The notes under the pieces were generated by a model that worked only from the letters and a program-made list of their open reading frames with translations, was not told the DNA's origin and made no database searches. Shown in pieces: positions 18,574 to 26,726 of a DNA stretch of 35,500 nt. Every line of letters starts with the position of its first letter. The first letter of the stretch is position 1. The position numbers and the translations under genes are program-made. The stretch is from Thiomonas intermedia. Lineage in GTDB: Bacteria; Pseudomonadota; Gammaproteobacteria; Burkholderiales; Burkholderiaceae_C. The DNA is taken from the NCBI GenBank assembly GCA_022730375.1, contig DZDA01000011.1, positions 1 through 35,500 of the forward strand, written 5' to 3'.

Positions 18574-18608
18574 TGGCGCAAGACGCGTTTTGTCTTGCGC
18601 CATTTTTT
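18574..18608 (+). terminator. strong rho-independent terminator after barstar
   Basis: An 11-bp perfect stem TGGCGCAAGAC / GTCTTGCGCCA (18574-18584 / 18592-18602) with a 7-nt loop is followed by six T. It lies 147 nt after the barstar stop. The stretch between (18428-18573) holds no recognised gene. Its only feature is GGGAGGAG directly followed by an ATG at 18451 that opens a 29-codon frame ending at 18540. Confidence 0.93.
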
Positions 18609-18621
18609 ATGGCGACGACGC

Positions 18622-18727
18622 TGGGAGCCTGTCGGGCTTGAGAATCGCGGGCTGCAAAAATCCGCCGCCACAGGCCATCCCTACACCCTTTTTTCGCTCT
18701 ACGCGACCCAAGTCCGACAGGCTCCTA
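18622..18727. repeat. 106-bp repeat element E2, short inverted copy of E1
   Basis: The element is bounded by the same terminal inverted repeats as E1 (AGCCTGTCGG on the left, CCGACAGGCT on the right) and lies in the opposite orientation. Its reverse complement aligns with E1 along 106 bases with about ten differences and lacks the 62-nt central block. It starts 14 nt after the barstar terminator and runs into the end of ksgA, encoding the last residues of KsgA and its stop codon at 18699-18701. Confidence 0.85.
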
Positions 18728-19517
18728 GCGACTGAGCCAGCGCGATGTACTCGGCCGTGCTGACTTCCTCGGCGCGGCGCTGCAGATCGAAGTCGCCCGC
18801 ATAGCCTTGAGTGTCGAGCCAGGGCCCCAAGCTGTGCCGCATTAATTTGCGGCGCTGGGAGAACGCGGCGGTCACCAGTGAGGAAAGCAGTTTGCGGTCG
18901 AGCCGCGGCAATTCCTGCACGGGCAGCGGGGTCATGCGAACCACGGCGGAATCGACCTTGGGCGGCGGATCGAAGGCTTCGGGCGGCACATCGAGCAGAT
19001 TGACCATGCGATAGCGCCACTGCAGCATGACCGACAGTCGGCCGAAATCGCGACCACCCGGAGCGGCCACCATGCGGTCGATCACCTCTTTCTGCAGCAT
19101 GAAGTGCTGATCGCGAACTTGCTCGGCCACATCCATGAGATGAAATAGCAGCGGCGTGGAAATGTTGTACGGCAGATTGCCAACCAGACGCAGATCGGCG
19201 CCCAGGCTGGCGAAGTTGAAGTCGAGCGCGTCCGCCTCGATCAGTTCCACCTTGTCGGGCGCTTGCTTGCGCCAGCGCGCGGCGAGGTCGCGGTCGATTT
19301 CGACGGCGGCCAAGCGGGGAATGCGCTGCAAGAGCGCGAGCGTCAAGGCGCCCAGGCCAGGGCCGATTTCCACCAAACGCTCGCCAGCCTGCGGGTTGAT
19401 GCAGTCGACAATCCCCTGGATGATCTGCTGATCGATCAGGAAATGCTGGCCGAAGCGCTTGCGCGCCACATGCGTGGTCTGCGCCGCCCCGCGCGGCCGG
19501 GCGGGCAGGCGTTTCAT
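18699..19517 (-). CDS. ksgA: 16S rRNA (adenine(1518)-N(6)/adenine(1519)-N(6))-dimethyltransferase
   Basis: KsgA dimethylates two adjacent adenines near the 3' end of 16S rRNA using S-adenosylmethionine, a late check in small-subunit assembly; loss gives kasugamycin resistance. The 272-aa product has [10 protein letters not shown], the SAM-binding [16 protein letters not shown], the catalytic NLPYNIS and the C-terminal [12 protein letters not shown]. Length is as in E. coli (273). The final residues after ALAQS (L-G-A-C-R-T-W-V-A) are encoded within repeat E2, so the natural C-terminus has been replaced. This lies past the conserved domain and should be harmless. It starts 27 nt after surA on the same strand. 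Confidence 0.96.
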   Translation of the reverse strand: MKRLPARPRGAAQTTHVARKRFGQHFLIDQQIIQGIVDCINPQAGERLVEIGPGLGALTLALLQRIPRLAAVEIDRDLAARWRKQAPDKVELIEADALDFNFASLGADLRLVGNLPYNISTPLLFHLMDVAEQVRDQHFMLQKEVIDRMVAAPGGRDFGRLSVMLQWRYRMVNLLDVPPEAFDPPPKVDSAVVRMTPLPVQELPRLDRKLLSSLVTAAFSQRRKLMRHSLGPWLDTQGYAGDFDLQRRAEEVSTAEYIALAQSLGACRTWVA

Positions 19518-19544
19518 GCTGCGGAGTCCAAACCGCGGCGCCGA

Positions 19545-20963
19545 TCAGTCATTTTCCGGAATGTGCACATAGGTGCGGGCGCGCACGTCGCGCACCAGCT
19601 CATCGAAGTCTTCCGCGGCCTTCTGGCGTTGCAGCACTTCGCGCGCCAGCGCGCGCTTTTGCGACGCTTCGAGCGGTCGCACCGCGCGGTCAACCAGTTG
19701 CAGCAGCACGACCTTGTTGCCCATGACGATGGGCGCAGACACATCGCCCGGATTGAGACGCTGCAGCGCGGCGTCGAGCACGGGGTCGAGCTGCCCGGGC
19801 AAAACCCAGCCTAGCGCGCCGCCTTTGGCCGCCGTCGCGGGGTCTTGCGAAAGTTCGCGGGCCTTTTCGCTGAACTGCACCTTGCCCGACTGAACCGCCT
19901 GCGCGATGGAGCCGAGTTCAGCCTTGGCGCGAATGCGCTGCGCGTCGGTGCCGGCGCTCAGCACGATTTCGCGCACCTCGCTTTGCATGGCTGTGGTGGG
20001 CGCGGCCGTCTCGCCGCTGATCTGCAGCAGCTTCAGGATGTGAAACCCGGCCGCGCTGCGGATGACGGGGCCGATCTGCCCAGGCTGCAGGTTACGCACG
20101 GTGTCGATGAAAAGCGTGGGCAGACGGTTGGCCGGGCGGATGCCCAGGTTGCCGCCATGCTTGGCGCCTTCGCCCTGAGAGTCTTGCGTGGCGAGCTGGG
20201 CGAAATCGGCGCCCGCTTTCAGCTTGGCGTCGATGGCGTCGATTTTCTGCTTGACGGCGGCAACCTGCGCCTCGGTGGCGTTTTGCGCTACTGGCAAAAA
20301 GATCTGCGCGATCTCGTAGGCGGCCTGCGGGCTGGCAGCCGCCGCGTCCTGTTTGGACAGGAACTCGTCGATCTCGCTCTCGGAAATCGTGGGCAGTTGC
20401 GCCATGCTGCGCTCGCGCACTCGGCTGATGAGAATTTCGCGCTTGAGCTGATTGCGGTAAGTGGTCCAGCCCATGCCCTCATTCTCGATGGCGCTGCGCA
20501 GTTCGGGCACGGTCAGTTTGTTGTTGCTCGCCACCTGGGCGATGGCGCGGTCGAGCGTGTCCTGGTTGACGCCCATGCCCATTTGCTCGGCATATTGCGA
20601 CAGCGCCACTTCGTCGATCATCTGGTTGAGCACCTGGCTGCGCAACTGCGCTGCTGACGGCAGTGTGGCGCCAGCGGCCTGCGCCTGCTGGCGTGTGGCT
20701 TCGACTCGCAGCTGCAGGTCGTAATCGGTGATGACCTGATTGCCCACGATGGCGGCAATGCCATCGCTGGTGCGCGCACTGCTGAAGGTGGAAGGCAGCG
20801 CGGGCGGCGCCGCCATCGGCGGGGCGGTGGCCGTGGCCGGTGCAGGCGCCGACAAACCGCCCCCAGCGCCGGGAGGCAGCCGCAAACCCTGAGCCTGCGC
20901 ACAGACGGCCAGGGAGACCAGCATCGTTACCAGCAGGGCGCGTGGCGGAAGAGTCTTATTCAT
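19545..20963 (-). CDS. surA: periplasmic chaperone and peptidyl-prolyl isomerase SurA
   Basis: SurA escorts unfolded outer-membrane proteins, LptD among them, across the periplasm to the BAM complex. The 472-aa product has a signal peptide (MNKTLPPRALLVTMLVSLAVCAQAQ) and a proline-rich linker. A SurA N-terminal chaperone domain follows (about 60-185, IAAIVGNQVITDYDLQLRVE), then two parvulin-like rotamase domains (about 190-300 and 310-410; the first includes YEIAQIFLPV and GGNLGIR, the second KGGALGWVLPGQLDPVLDAAL). The ATG at 20963 overlaps the end of lptD by 8 nt (lptD TAA lies inside ATGAATAA), so the two are translationally coupled; a TTG at 20972 is less likely. Somewhat longer than E. 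coli SurA (428 aa). Confidence 0.95.
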   Translation of the reverse strand: MNKTLPPRALLVTMLVSLAVCAQAQGLRLPPGAGGGLSAPAPATATAPPMAAPPALPSTFSSARTSDGIAAIVGNQVITDYDLQLRVEATRQQAQAAGATLPSAAQLRSQVLNQMIDEVALSQYAEQMGMGVNQDTLDRAIAQVASNNKLTVPELRSAIENEGMGWTTYRNQLKREILISRVRERSMAQLPTISESEIDEFLSKQDAAAASPQAAYEIAQIFLPVAQNATEAQVAAVKQKIDAIDAKLKAGADFAQLATQDSQGEGAKHGGNLGIRPANRLPTLFIDTVRNLQPGQIGPVIRSAAGFHILKLLQISGETAAPTTAMQSEVREIVLSAGTDAQRIRAKAELGSIAQAVQSGKVQFSEKARELSQDPATAAKGGALGWVLPGQLDPVLDAALQRLNPGDVSAPIVMGNKVVLLQLVDRAVRPLEASQKRALAREVLQRQKAAEDFDELVRDVRARTYVHIPEND

Positions 20964-23241
20964 AGTTGGCAAAACGGCTCGGGGGCGCGTTGGATTGCTT
21001 GAGGATCTGATAGCCGGGGATATTCTGCTTGAGGGCCGATAGGGGATTGTTGCCCAGCCGGGAAAAGCCGACGAGTTCGAGCTGGAAAAGGATGCGGGTA
21101 TAGGCCGTGGCCTGGGTGAGCGAGTTGCGCTGCAGCACGATGCGGCCGATCCAGCAGCCGCCGTCGTACTCGAAGCCCAGCAGACCGTCGTTGAAGCGCT
21201 TATCGAGAATGCTGTAGTTGGCCTGTCCCACCGAATACCAGCGCGGGCTGAGCTGCCACTGCCACGCCGTGTTGATGTAGCGCAGCGGAATCTGGCCCGA
21301 TGCGGCGCTTTGGTACAGGTAGCTGGTGCTGATGGTTTTATACGGGGCGGGCGACCAGCGCGCGCCCGCGGCGATCTGCTGGCTTTGCCGCAGGCGCATG
21401 TTGTATTGCAGTGCGGCCTGCGCGCTCCAGTGCGTGCTGAGGTTGGCGCTGGCCAGCGCGAAGGTGTCGTTCAGCCCGGCGGGAATGGGGTTGCCGCTGA
21501 GCACAACGCGCTGCGGCGCGAACAACACCCGTTGCGCCAAGGTAAGCCGCCCGAGTTCGACGCCGGTCTGCGGGTCGAGCAGGCGCGAGGTGACCCCGCC
21601 GGTGAGGTTGTTGGCGTCGGCAATGCGATCAACGCCCGAGAACACATTGTCGGTGTAGATGGTCGACAGGTTCAGGTCGAGGTCGGCGCTGTCAAAGTTC
21701 GGCAGGTTCTGCTGGTTGCGATACGGGGTATAGACGTAATAGAGCCGTGGCTCCAGGGTCTGCGTGAGTGCGCGGCCGAACAGCGAAGTGGGGCGCTCGA
21801 ATACCAGGCCGCTGTCGAGGCTGAAGGTCGGCACCGAGCGGTCGGCGGTGGTGGCGCCGCCGGTCATGGCGGTGTCGGTGACGTAGCGGGCGAAGTTGAA
21901 CGACAGCTTCGGGGTAATAAAGCCGCCGGGGCGCACTAGGGGGTAGCTGATCTGCGGGTTGAGGTAGAGCCGGTCGCCCGAAATCGCTGTGGGGTTGGTG
22001 AAGCGGGTGAGCGCCGAGTCGAACTGCCAGGACAGGCCGCTGTAGTTCGCGCTTTGCAGATGGGTGTAGAGCTGCGGCTGCTGGTTGTAGGGCACGCCAA
22101 TCGGAGCCGCGGCATTCTGCAGCGTCTGCCAGCGGTTCACGCTGAGCTGCATATAGCCCAGCGGCAGACCGTAGGTGAGGCTGCCTTGCTGCGGCAGGGT
22201 GCGGTTGGAGCCGATGACCGGGTTGACGCCGCCGAAGTCCTGCCACCAGTTGTCGTCGGACACCTGCTGGTAATTCACCGCATAGCTCAGGCCGTGGCCC
22301 AGCCCGCCGTTCTGCTGCACATAGCCGGCCCAGCGGCTGTTGCCGCTGTCGCTGCTGTCGGAGGGCAGCAGGTCGAACTGGCTCTTGCCCGAGTAGTTCG
22401 GCTGCAGCCAGCGCGTGGCCACGCTGCCCATGAAGCCGCGACGCAGAATGACTCGCGGCGTGAGCGTGGCGTCGTAATTCGGCGCGATGTTCCAGTAGTA
22501 GGGCACCGCGAGGTCGACCCCGTTGCGGCTGTCCACGCCCAGCGTGGGCGGCAGCCAGCCCGACTTGCGCGCATCGCTCAGTGGAAAGCTGGCGTAGGGC
22601 AAGGGCAGAATGGTGGCGCCCTTGAACACCACGCGGGCGTCGCGCGCCACGCCGGTGTTGTCGGCCAGGTTCAGGTCGAGATGTGTGGCCTGCACAAACC
22701 AGTCCACCGGGCTGGCGGTGCAGGTGGTGTAGGTGGCGTTGTCGGCTTTGAGGTGGTCGCGGCCGAGAAAATCGATATTGTCGGCGTGGCCGTGCCCCTG
22801 CGTGACGCGAAAGTAATAGTCGGCGTCGGGCATCTGGCCGCGATAGGTGTCGAGCTGCATGCGCAGCGCCGGGCCGGTGAACAGATTGCCGTCGCGCAGC
22901 ACCCGCACGTTGCCGTTGGCCACCGCTTCGTTCTCGACGAAGTAGTAGCGCAGGCGGTCGGTCTTGATCACGATGCTGTGCTTGCGCAGTTCCACGTCGC
23001 CGGTGGCGTGGACATAGATATTGTTCTGCCCGGTGATTTTGTCGGCGATGACGAACAGCGGTTCGAAAGCCTGCGCCTCGGCGGGCAGGTGAGGCAGCAG
23101 ATCCAGACTGGGAGTGAGCTGCAGCGGGGCGGAGGCTGGCGCCGCCTCTTGCGCCTGCGCCGCGGCATCCCAGCCCAGTGCGAGCGCCAGCATCAACAGA
23201 GTGAGGCGCGGAAGGCGGCGGGACGGCGGGGGAAAAGGCAC
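20956..23241 (-). CDS. lptD: LPS-assembly protein LptD
   Basis: LptD is the outer-membrane beta-barrel that, with lipoprotein LptE, inserts LPS into the outer leaflet. From GTG 23241 the product is 761 aa. It has a signal peptide (PSRRLPRLTLLMLALALGWDAAAQAQ) and an OstA/LptA-like jellyroll domain (about 55-175, with ADKITGQNNIYVHATGDVEL). The C-terminal barrel of roughly 550 residues is rich in alternating aromatic strands. The mature protein has only two cysteines, C174 and C696, in the places of E. coli C173 and C724/C725, so it would form one interdomain disulfide. GTG 23241 is chosen because it places RR just before the hydrophobic core; an ATG at 23193 would truncate the signal, and a 121-residue longer reading crosses a repeat. 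lptD-surA-ksgA is one unit. Confidence 0.94.
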   Translation of the reverse strand: MPFPPPSRRLPRLTLLMLALALGWDAAAQAQEAAPASAPLQLTPSLDLLPHLPAEAQAFEPLFVIADKITGQNNIYVHATGDVELRKHSIVIKTDRLRYYFVENEAVANGNVRVLRDGNLFTGPALRMQLDTYRGQMPDADYYFRVTQGHGHADNIDFLGRDHLKADNATYTTCTASPVDWFVQATHLDLNLADNTGVARDARVVFKGATILPLPYASFPLSDARKSGWLPPTLGVDSRNGVDLAVPYYWNIAPNYDATLTPRVILRRGFMGSVATRWLQPNYSGKSQFDLLPSDSSDSGNSRWAGYVQQNGGLGHGLSYAVNYQQVSDDNWWQDFGGVNPVIGSNRTLPQQGSLTYGLPLGYMQLSVNRWQTLQNAAAPIGVPYNQQPQLYTHLQSANYSGLSWQFDSALTRFTNPTAISGDRLYLNPQISYPLVRPGGFITPKLSFNFARYVTDTAMTGGATTADRSVPTFSLDSGLVFERPTSLFGRALTQTLEPRLYYVYTPYRNQQNLPNFDSADLDLNLSTIYTDNVFSGVDRIADANNLTGGVTSRLLDPQTGVELGRLTLAQRVLFAPQRVVLSGNPIPAGLNDTFALASANLSTHWSAQAALQYNMRLRQSQQIAAGARWSPAPYKTISTSYLYQSAASGQIPLRYINTAWQWQLSPRWYSVGQANYSILDKRFNDGLLGFEYDGGCWIGRIVLQRNSLTQATAYTRILFQLELVGFSRLGNNPLSALKQNIPGYQILKQSNAPPSRFANYE

Positions 23242-23344
23242 GGGGATCAGGTGGGAGGGCGGGCTTATAACGGCGGACCGCGGCGGATCGCCCGGCCAGT
23301 CGATAGATTCGGGCCGCGCGCAACGGCGCCTAAAATGCCAGCGG

Positions 23345-23350
23345 ATTATA
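23345..23350 (-). promoter_or_regulatory. perfect -10 element for lptD-surA-ksgA
   Basis: Read on the minus strand this is TATAAT, a full match. It lies 104 nt upstream of the chosen lptD start. No good -35 is found 16-18 nt further upstream. The 304-nt gap 23242-23545 otherwise holds the GC-rich repeat at 23371-23502 and no gene. Confidence 0.4.
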
Positions 23351-23370
23351 GGGAGCGCCCCCAAACCTGC

Positions 23371-23502
23371 CGCGTTCGCGTCAGCCCCCCCGAGGGGGAT
23401 GAGGCCCGCGGCTCCAAGCTGCCCTGCGGCAGCTTGGACGGAGCCGAATCCGAGCAGCTTGCAAGCTGCGAGGTGGACTAGGAAACTTGGGGCGGCCCTG
23501 CG
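23371..23502. repeat. GC-rich palindromic repeat between lptD and amgK
   Basis: This stretch contains CCCCCC-GAG-GGGG (23385-23397), a 10-bp hairpin CCAAGCTGCC / GGCAGCTTGG (23414-23423 / 23428-23437), and a 16-nt perfect palindrome GCAGCTTGCAAGCTGC (23454-23469). It ends with CTTGGGGCGGCCCTGCG (23486-23502). The start (CGCGTTCGC then the C-run/GAG/G-run) and the end are shared on the same strand with the repeat inside yhdP at 31505-31627. The central 88 nt are absent there. It resembles repeats scattered in many Burkholderiales genomes. Confidence 0.7.
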
Positions 23503-23545
23503 TTTTCTCATGAGGCCGTTCTTCCTGTCTTGTCTATCCCATTCC

Positions 23546-24574
23546 ATGTCCGCCACCGACCCCAACGCCCGCGCCCAGGCCCTGCAATATTGGCTGCAGG
23601 ACATCGCCCCGGCGCACCAGTTACTGCCCGAAAGTCTGCAGCCCGCTTCCAGCGACGCCAGCTTCCGCCGCTACTTCCGTGTTCAGGCGGCGGGCGGTTC
23701 GCTGATCGTGATGGACGCACCGCCGCCGATGGAAAACGTGCGGCCCTTCGTGCGCGTCGCCCAACTGCTGGCGGAAGGCGGCGTGCAGGCGCCGCAGGTG
23801 CTGGAACAAGACGTGGCGCAGGGTTTTCTGCTGCTCACCGATCTGGGGCAGACCACGTATTTGCAGGCCATCATCGCCCAGCCTGATCGCGCCGACGGCC
23901 TCATGCGCGACGCGCTCGGTGCGCTGGTCACGCTGCAGCGCATCGACGGCGCGGGCGTCGTGCCGATTTACGACGCGGCCCTGCTGCAGCGCGAGCTCGA
24001 TCTGTTCCCCCAGTGGTTTGTGCAGCGTCATCACGGCCATGTGCTCACCGACGCGCAAAGCGCCACGCTGCAGGGCATTTTCGCCGCGCTGATCGCCAAC
24101 AACCTGGCGCAGCCGCAGGTGCTGGTGCACCGCGACTGGCACAGCCGCAATCTGATGGTCACGCCCGAGCGCAACCCCGGCGTGCTCGACTTTCAGGATG
24201 CGGTGATCGGCCCCATCACCTACGACCTGGTCTCGCTGCTGCGCGATGCCTATATCGCTTGGCCCGAAGAGCAGCAGCTCGACTGGGCCATCCGCTACTG
24301 GGAGCGCGCCCGCAAGGCCGGACTGCCGGTGGCTGCCGACGCCGCCGACTTCTATCGCGACCTCGACTGGATGGGCCTGCAGCGCGCGCTCAAGGTGCTG
24401 GGCATCTTCGCCCGGCTGCACCACCGCGACGGCAAGGCGCAGTACCTCGGCGATCTGCCGGTGGTGTTGCAACACACCCGGCTGGTGGCGGCGCGCTACG
24501 GCGCCTTCAAGCCGCTGTTGCAATTGCTCGACCAGATCGAGCAGCGCAGTCCGCTGGTGGGTTACACCTTCTGA
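23546..24574 (+). CDS. amgK: N-acetylmuramate/N-acetylglucosamine kinase AmgK
   Basis: AmgK phosphorylates MurNAc (and GlcNAc) at the anomeric position, the first step of the pathway that returns cell-wall sugars directly to UDP-MurNAc. The 342-aa product has an aminoglycoside-phosphotransferase fold. The N-lobe includes SSDASFRRYFRV and GGSLIVMDAPP. The catalytic loop is H195-R-D197-WHSRN202-L, and the metal-binding D215-F-Q-D218 is followed by GPITYDLVSLLRDAY. It overlaps nothing and is followed after 2 nt by murU, its known partner. amgK-murU divergent from lptD-surA is also the Pseudomonas arrangement. ATG 23546 gives MSATDPNARAQAL; a longer frame crosses the repeat and is unlikely. The assignment rests on fold plus context. 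Confidence 0.92.
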   Translation: MSATDPNARAQALQYWLQDIAPAHQLLPESLQPASSDASFRRYFRVQAAGGSLIVMDAPPPMENVRPFVRVAQLLAEGGVQAPQVLEQDVAQGFLLLTDLGQTTYLQAIIAQPDRADGLMRDALGALVTLQRIDGAGVVPIYDAALLQRELDLFPQWFVQRHHGHVLTDAQSATLQGIFAALIANNLAQPQVLVHRDWHSRNLMVTPERNPGVLDFQDAVIGPITYDLVSLLRDAYIAWPEEQQLDWAIRYWERARKAGLPVAADAADFYRDLDWMGLQRALKVLGIFARLHHRDGKAQYLGDLPVVLQHTRLVAARYGAFKPLLQLLDQIEQRSPLVGYTF

Positions 24575-24576
24575 AC

Positions 24577-25287
24577 GTGAGCGGTCTGCCCAAGCGCGCC
24601 ATGATTCTTGCCGCCGGGCGCGGCGAGCGCATGCGGCCCCTCACCGATGCTTACCCCAAGCCCCTGCTGGCCGTGGGGGGCAAACCGCTCATCCTCTGGC
24701 AGATCGAACGCTTGGCCGCGGGCGGCTGGCGCGACATCGTCATCAACACCGGCTGGCAGGGGGCTCAGATTCCTGCCGCGCTGGGCGACGGTTCCGCTTT
24801 TGGCGTGCGCCTACGCTACTCGCCTGAGCCGTCGCAGGCGTATGAGACTGGCGGCGGCATTGCCACCGCCCTGCCCCTTCTCGGTACTGCGCCCTTCCTC
24901 GTCGTCAGCGCCGACATCTACACCCCCTTCGACTACGCCAAGCTGCACGCAGCGGCCGAAACCATCGCCGCCGACCCGCAGCACACCGCGGCGCATCTCG
25001 TCCTCACCCCCAACCCCGAGCACAACCGCGGCGGCGACATGGCGCTGGACGCGCAGAGCCGCATCCGGCGCGAGGGCGCGCTGCTGAACTACGGCAATAT
25101 CGGCGTGTTTCATCCCGCGCTGTTCGCGGGGCAGCCCCGGGCGCAGGCCTGGAAGCTGTTTCCCTGGCTCTATGGCGCAGCCGATGCCGGACGGGTGAGC
25201 GGAGAAGTGTTCAGCGGCCCCTGGCACAACGTCGGCACGCCCGAGCAATTAGCCGCGCTGGATGCGCAATTGCGCGCGGTGGACTAG
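24577..25287 (+). CDS. murU: N-acetylmuramate alpha-1-phosphate uridylyltransferase MurU
   Basis: MurU joins MurNAc-1-phosphate and UTP to UDP-MurNAc, completing the recycling route begun by AmgK; the route bypasses the fosfomycin target MurA. The 236-aa product is a nucleotidyltransferase with the signature MILAAGRGERMRPLTDAYPKPLL at residues 9-31. GKPLILWQIERLAAGGWRDIVINTGW, FLVVSADIYTPFD (metal-binding Asp) and GPWHNVGTPEQLAALDAQL follow. Start: GTG at 24577, two nt after the amgK stop; ATG at 24601 would remove the eight residues before the first strand. Other NDP-sugar pyrophosphorylases share the motifs, but adjacency to amgK makes MurU the best call. Confidence 0.92.
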   Translation: MSGLPKRAMILAAGRGERMRPLTDAYPKPLLAVGGKPLILWQIERLAAGGWRDIVINTGWQGAQIPAALGDGSAFGVRLRYSPEPSQAYETGGGIATALPLLGTAPFLVVSADIYTPFDYAKLHAAAETIAADPQHTAAHLVLTPNPEHNRGGDMALDAQSRIRREGALLNYGNIGVFHPALFAGQPRAQAWKLFPWLYGAADAGRVSGEVFSGPWHNVGTPEQLAALDAQLRAVD

Positions 25288-25319
25288 GCTTTCACCAGCC
25301 CGCTCTTTTTTTGCTCCCC

Positions 25320-26726
25320 ATGCCCGATTCCAATCTGCTCGTCCGCTGCGCCATCCGCCGCGCTGAAGTCGTGCGCCAGCTCGCTGCCGCAGGCGGCGGT
25401 GTGGCCCTGCTGCCCACCGCACCCGAGGCCCTGCGCAACCGCGACGCCGACTATCCCTACCGTCACGACAGCTATTTCTACTACCTCACCGGCTTCACCG
25501 AGCCGCACAGCCTGCTGGCGCTGCAGGTGACCGCTTCGGGCAGCAGCCGCAGCGTGCTGTTCTGCCGCGACAAAGACGTGGAGCGCGAAATCTGGGATGG
25601 CTTCAGGTGGGGCCCAGACGCTGCGCGTGAGGCCTTCGGCTTCGACGCCGCCCTGTCCATCAACAGCCTTGAGGCCGAGCTGCCCAAGCTGCTCGCCGAC
25701 CAGCCCGCCGTATGGTGGCCCTTCGCCGTGCACGCGGGGCTGGAGACCCAGGTAGAGCGCTGGCTGGCGGCGGTGCGCGCCCAGGCCCGTGCCGGCGTCA
25801 CCGCGCCGCGCACCCAGCACGATCTGTGCGCCATCCTCGACGACATGCGGCTGTTCAAAGATGCTTACGAGCTCGACGTCATTCGCCGCGCGTCGGCCAT
25901 CTCCGCGCAAGGCCACATTCGCGCCATGCAGGCCAGCAGCCGCGGCCTGCGCCAGCCGCCGCCGCAAGGGCTGCGCGAATATCACCTCGAAGCCGAATTG
26001 CTCCACACCTTTCGCCAAGGCGGATCGCAAGCCCCGGCCTATGGCGCCATCGTCGCCGCAGGCGCCAATGCCTGCGTGCTGCACTACCGCGCCAGTGACG
26101 CCCCGGTGCGCGCCGGTGACCTGGTACTGATCGACGCCGCCTGCGAGCTCGACGGCTACGCCAGCGACATCACCCGCACCTTCCCCGCTGACGGCCGATT
26201 CACCGGCCCGCAGCGCGCGCTGTACGACGTGGTGCTCGCCGCGCAATCGGCCGCGCTCGAAGCCAGCGTCGAAGGCGCCCGCTTCACCGACCCGCACGAC
26301 GCCGCCTTGCGCATTCTGGCGCAGGGCCTGCTCGATCATGGCCTGATTGCGTGCGACGCCGCACCCGATGTGGACGCCGTCATCGCCACCGGCGCCTACA
26401 AGCGCTTCTACATGCACCGCACCAGCCATTGGATGGGCATGGACGTGCACGACTGCGGCGACTACGCCGAGCCGGGGCAAGCCCTCGAAATCCAGCCCGA
26501 CGGCAGCCGCAAGCGCCCCGCGCGCATCCTGCGCGAAGCCATGGTGCTCACCATCGAGCCGGGTCTGTACGTGCGCGCGGCCGACGACCTGTCCGCCGAA
26601 TTCCACGGCATCGGCATCCGCATCGAAGACGATATCGCCGTGCGCGGCGGCGGCCAGCCCTGCGAGGTGCTCACCGCAGCGGCCACCAAAACCGTGGCCG
26701 ACATCGAGGCCGTGATGCGGGGTTGA
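25320..26726 (+). CDS. pepP: Xaa-Pro aminopeptidase
   Basis: PepP removes an N-terminal residue that precedes proline, in the cytoplasm, using two Mn ions. The 468-aa protein has the aminopeptidase P N-terminal domain (RRAEVVRQLAAAGGGVALLPTAPEALRNRDADYPYRHDSYFYYLTGF) and a C-terminal pita-bread M24 domain. All five metal ligands are in place: D272 and D283 (LIDAACELDGYASDITRTF), H370 (HRTSHWMGMDVHD), E413 (LTIEPGLYV) and E436 (GIRIEDDI). Length is near E. coli PepP (441). ATG 25320 is used; a TTG three codons upstream is less likely. It follows murU by 32 nt and may share its transcript, though the functions are unrelated. Confidence 0.96.
   Translation: MPDSNLLVRCAIRRAEVVRQLAAAGGGVALLPTAPEALRNRDADYPYRHDSYFYYLTGFTEPHSLLALQVTASGSSRSVLFCRDKDVEREIWDGFRWGPDAAREAFGFDAALSINSLEAELPKLLADQPAVWWPFAVHAGLETQVERWLAAVRAQARAGVTAPRTQHDLCAILDDMRLFKDAYELDVIRRASAISAQGHIRAMQASSRGLRQPPPQGLREYHLEAELLHTFRQGGSQAPAYGAIVAAGANACVLHYRASDAPVRAGDLVLIDAACELDGYASDITRTFPADGRFTGPQRALYDVVLAAQSAALEASVEGARFTDPHDAALRILAQGLLDHGLIACDAAPDVDAVIATGAYKRFYMHRTSHWMGMDVHDCGDYAEPGQALEIQPDGSRKRPARILREAMVLTIEPGLYVRAADDLSAEFHGIGIRIEDDIAVRGGGQPCEVLTAAATKTVADIEAVMRG

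Noticed and set aside
23242-23604. 121-residue N-terminal extension of LptD
   Set aside because: It crosses the intergenic repeat and the start of amgK, and would bury the signal peptide.
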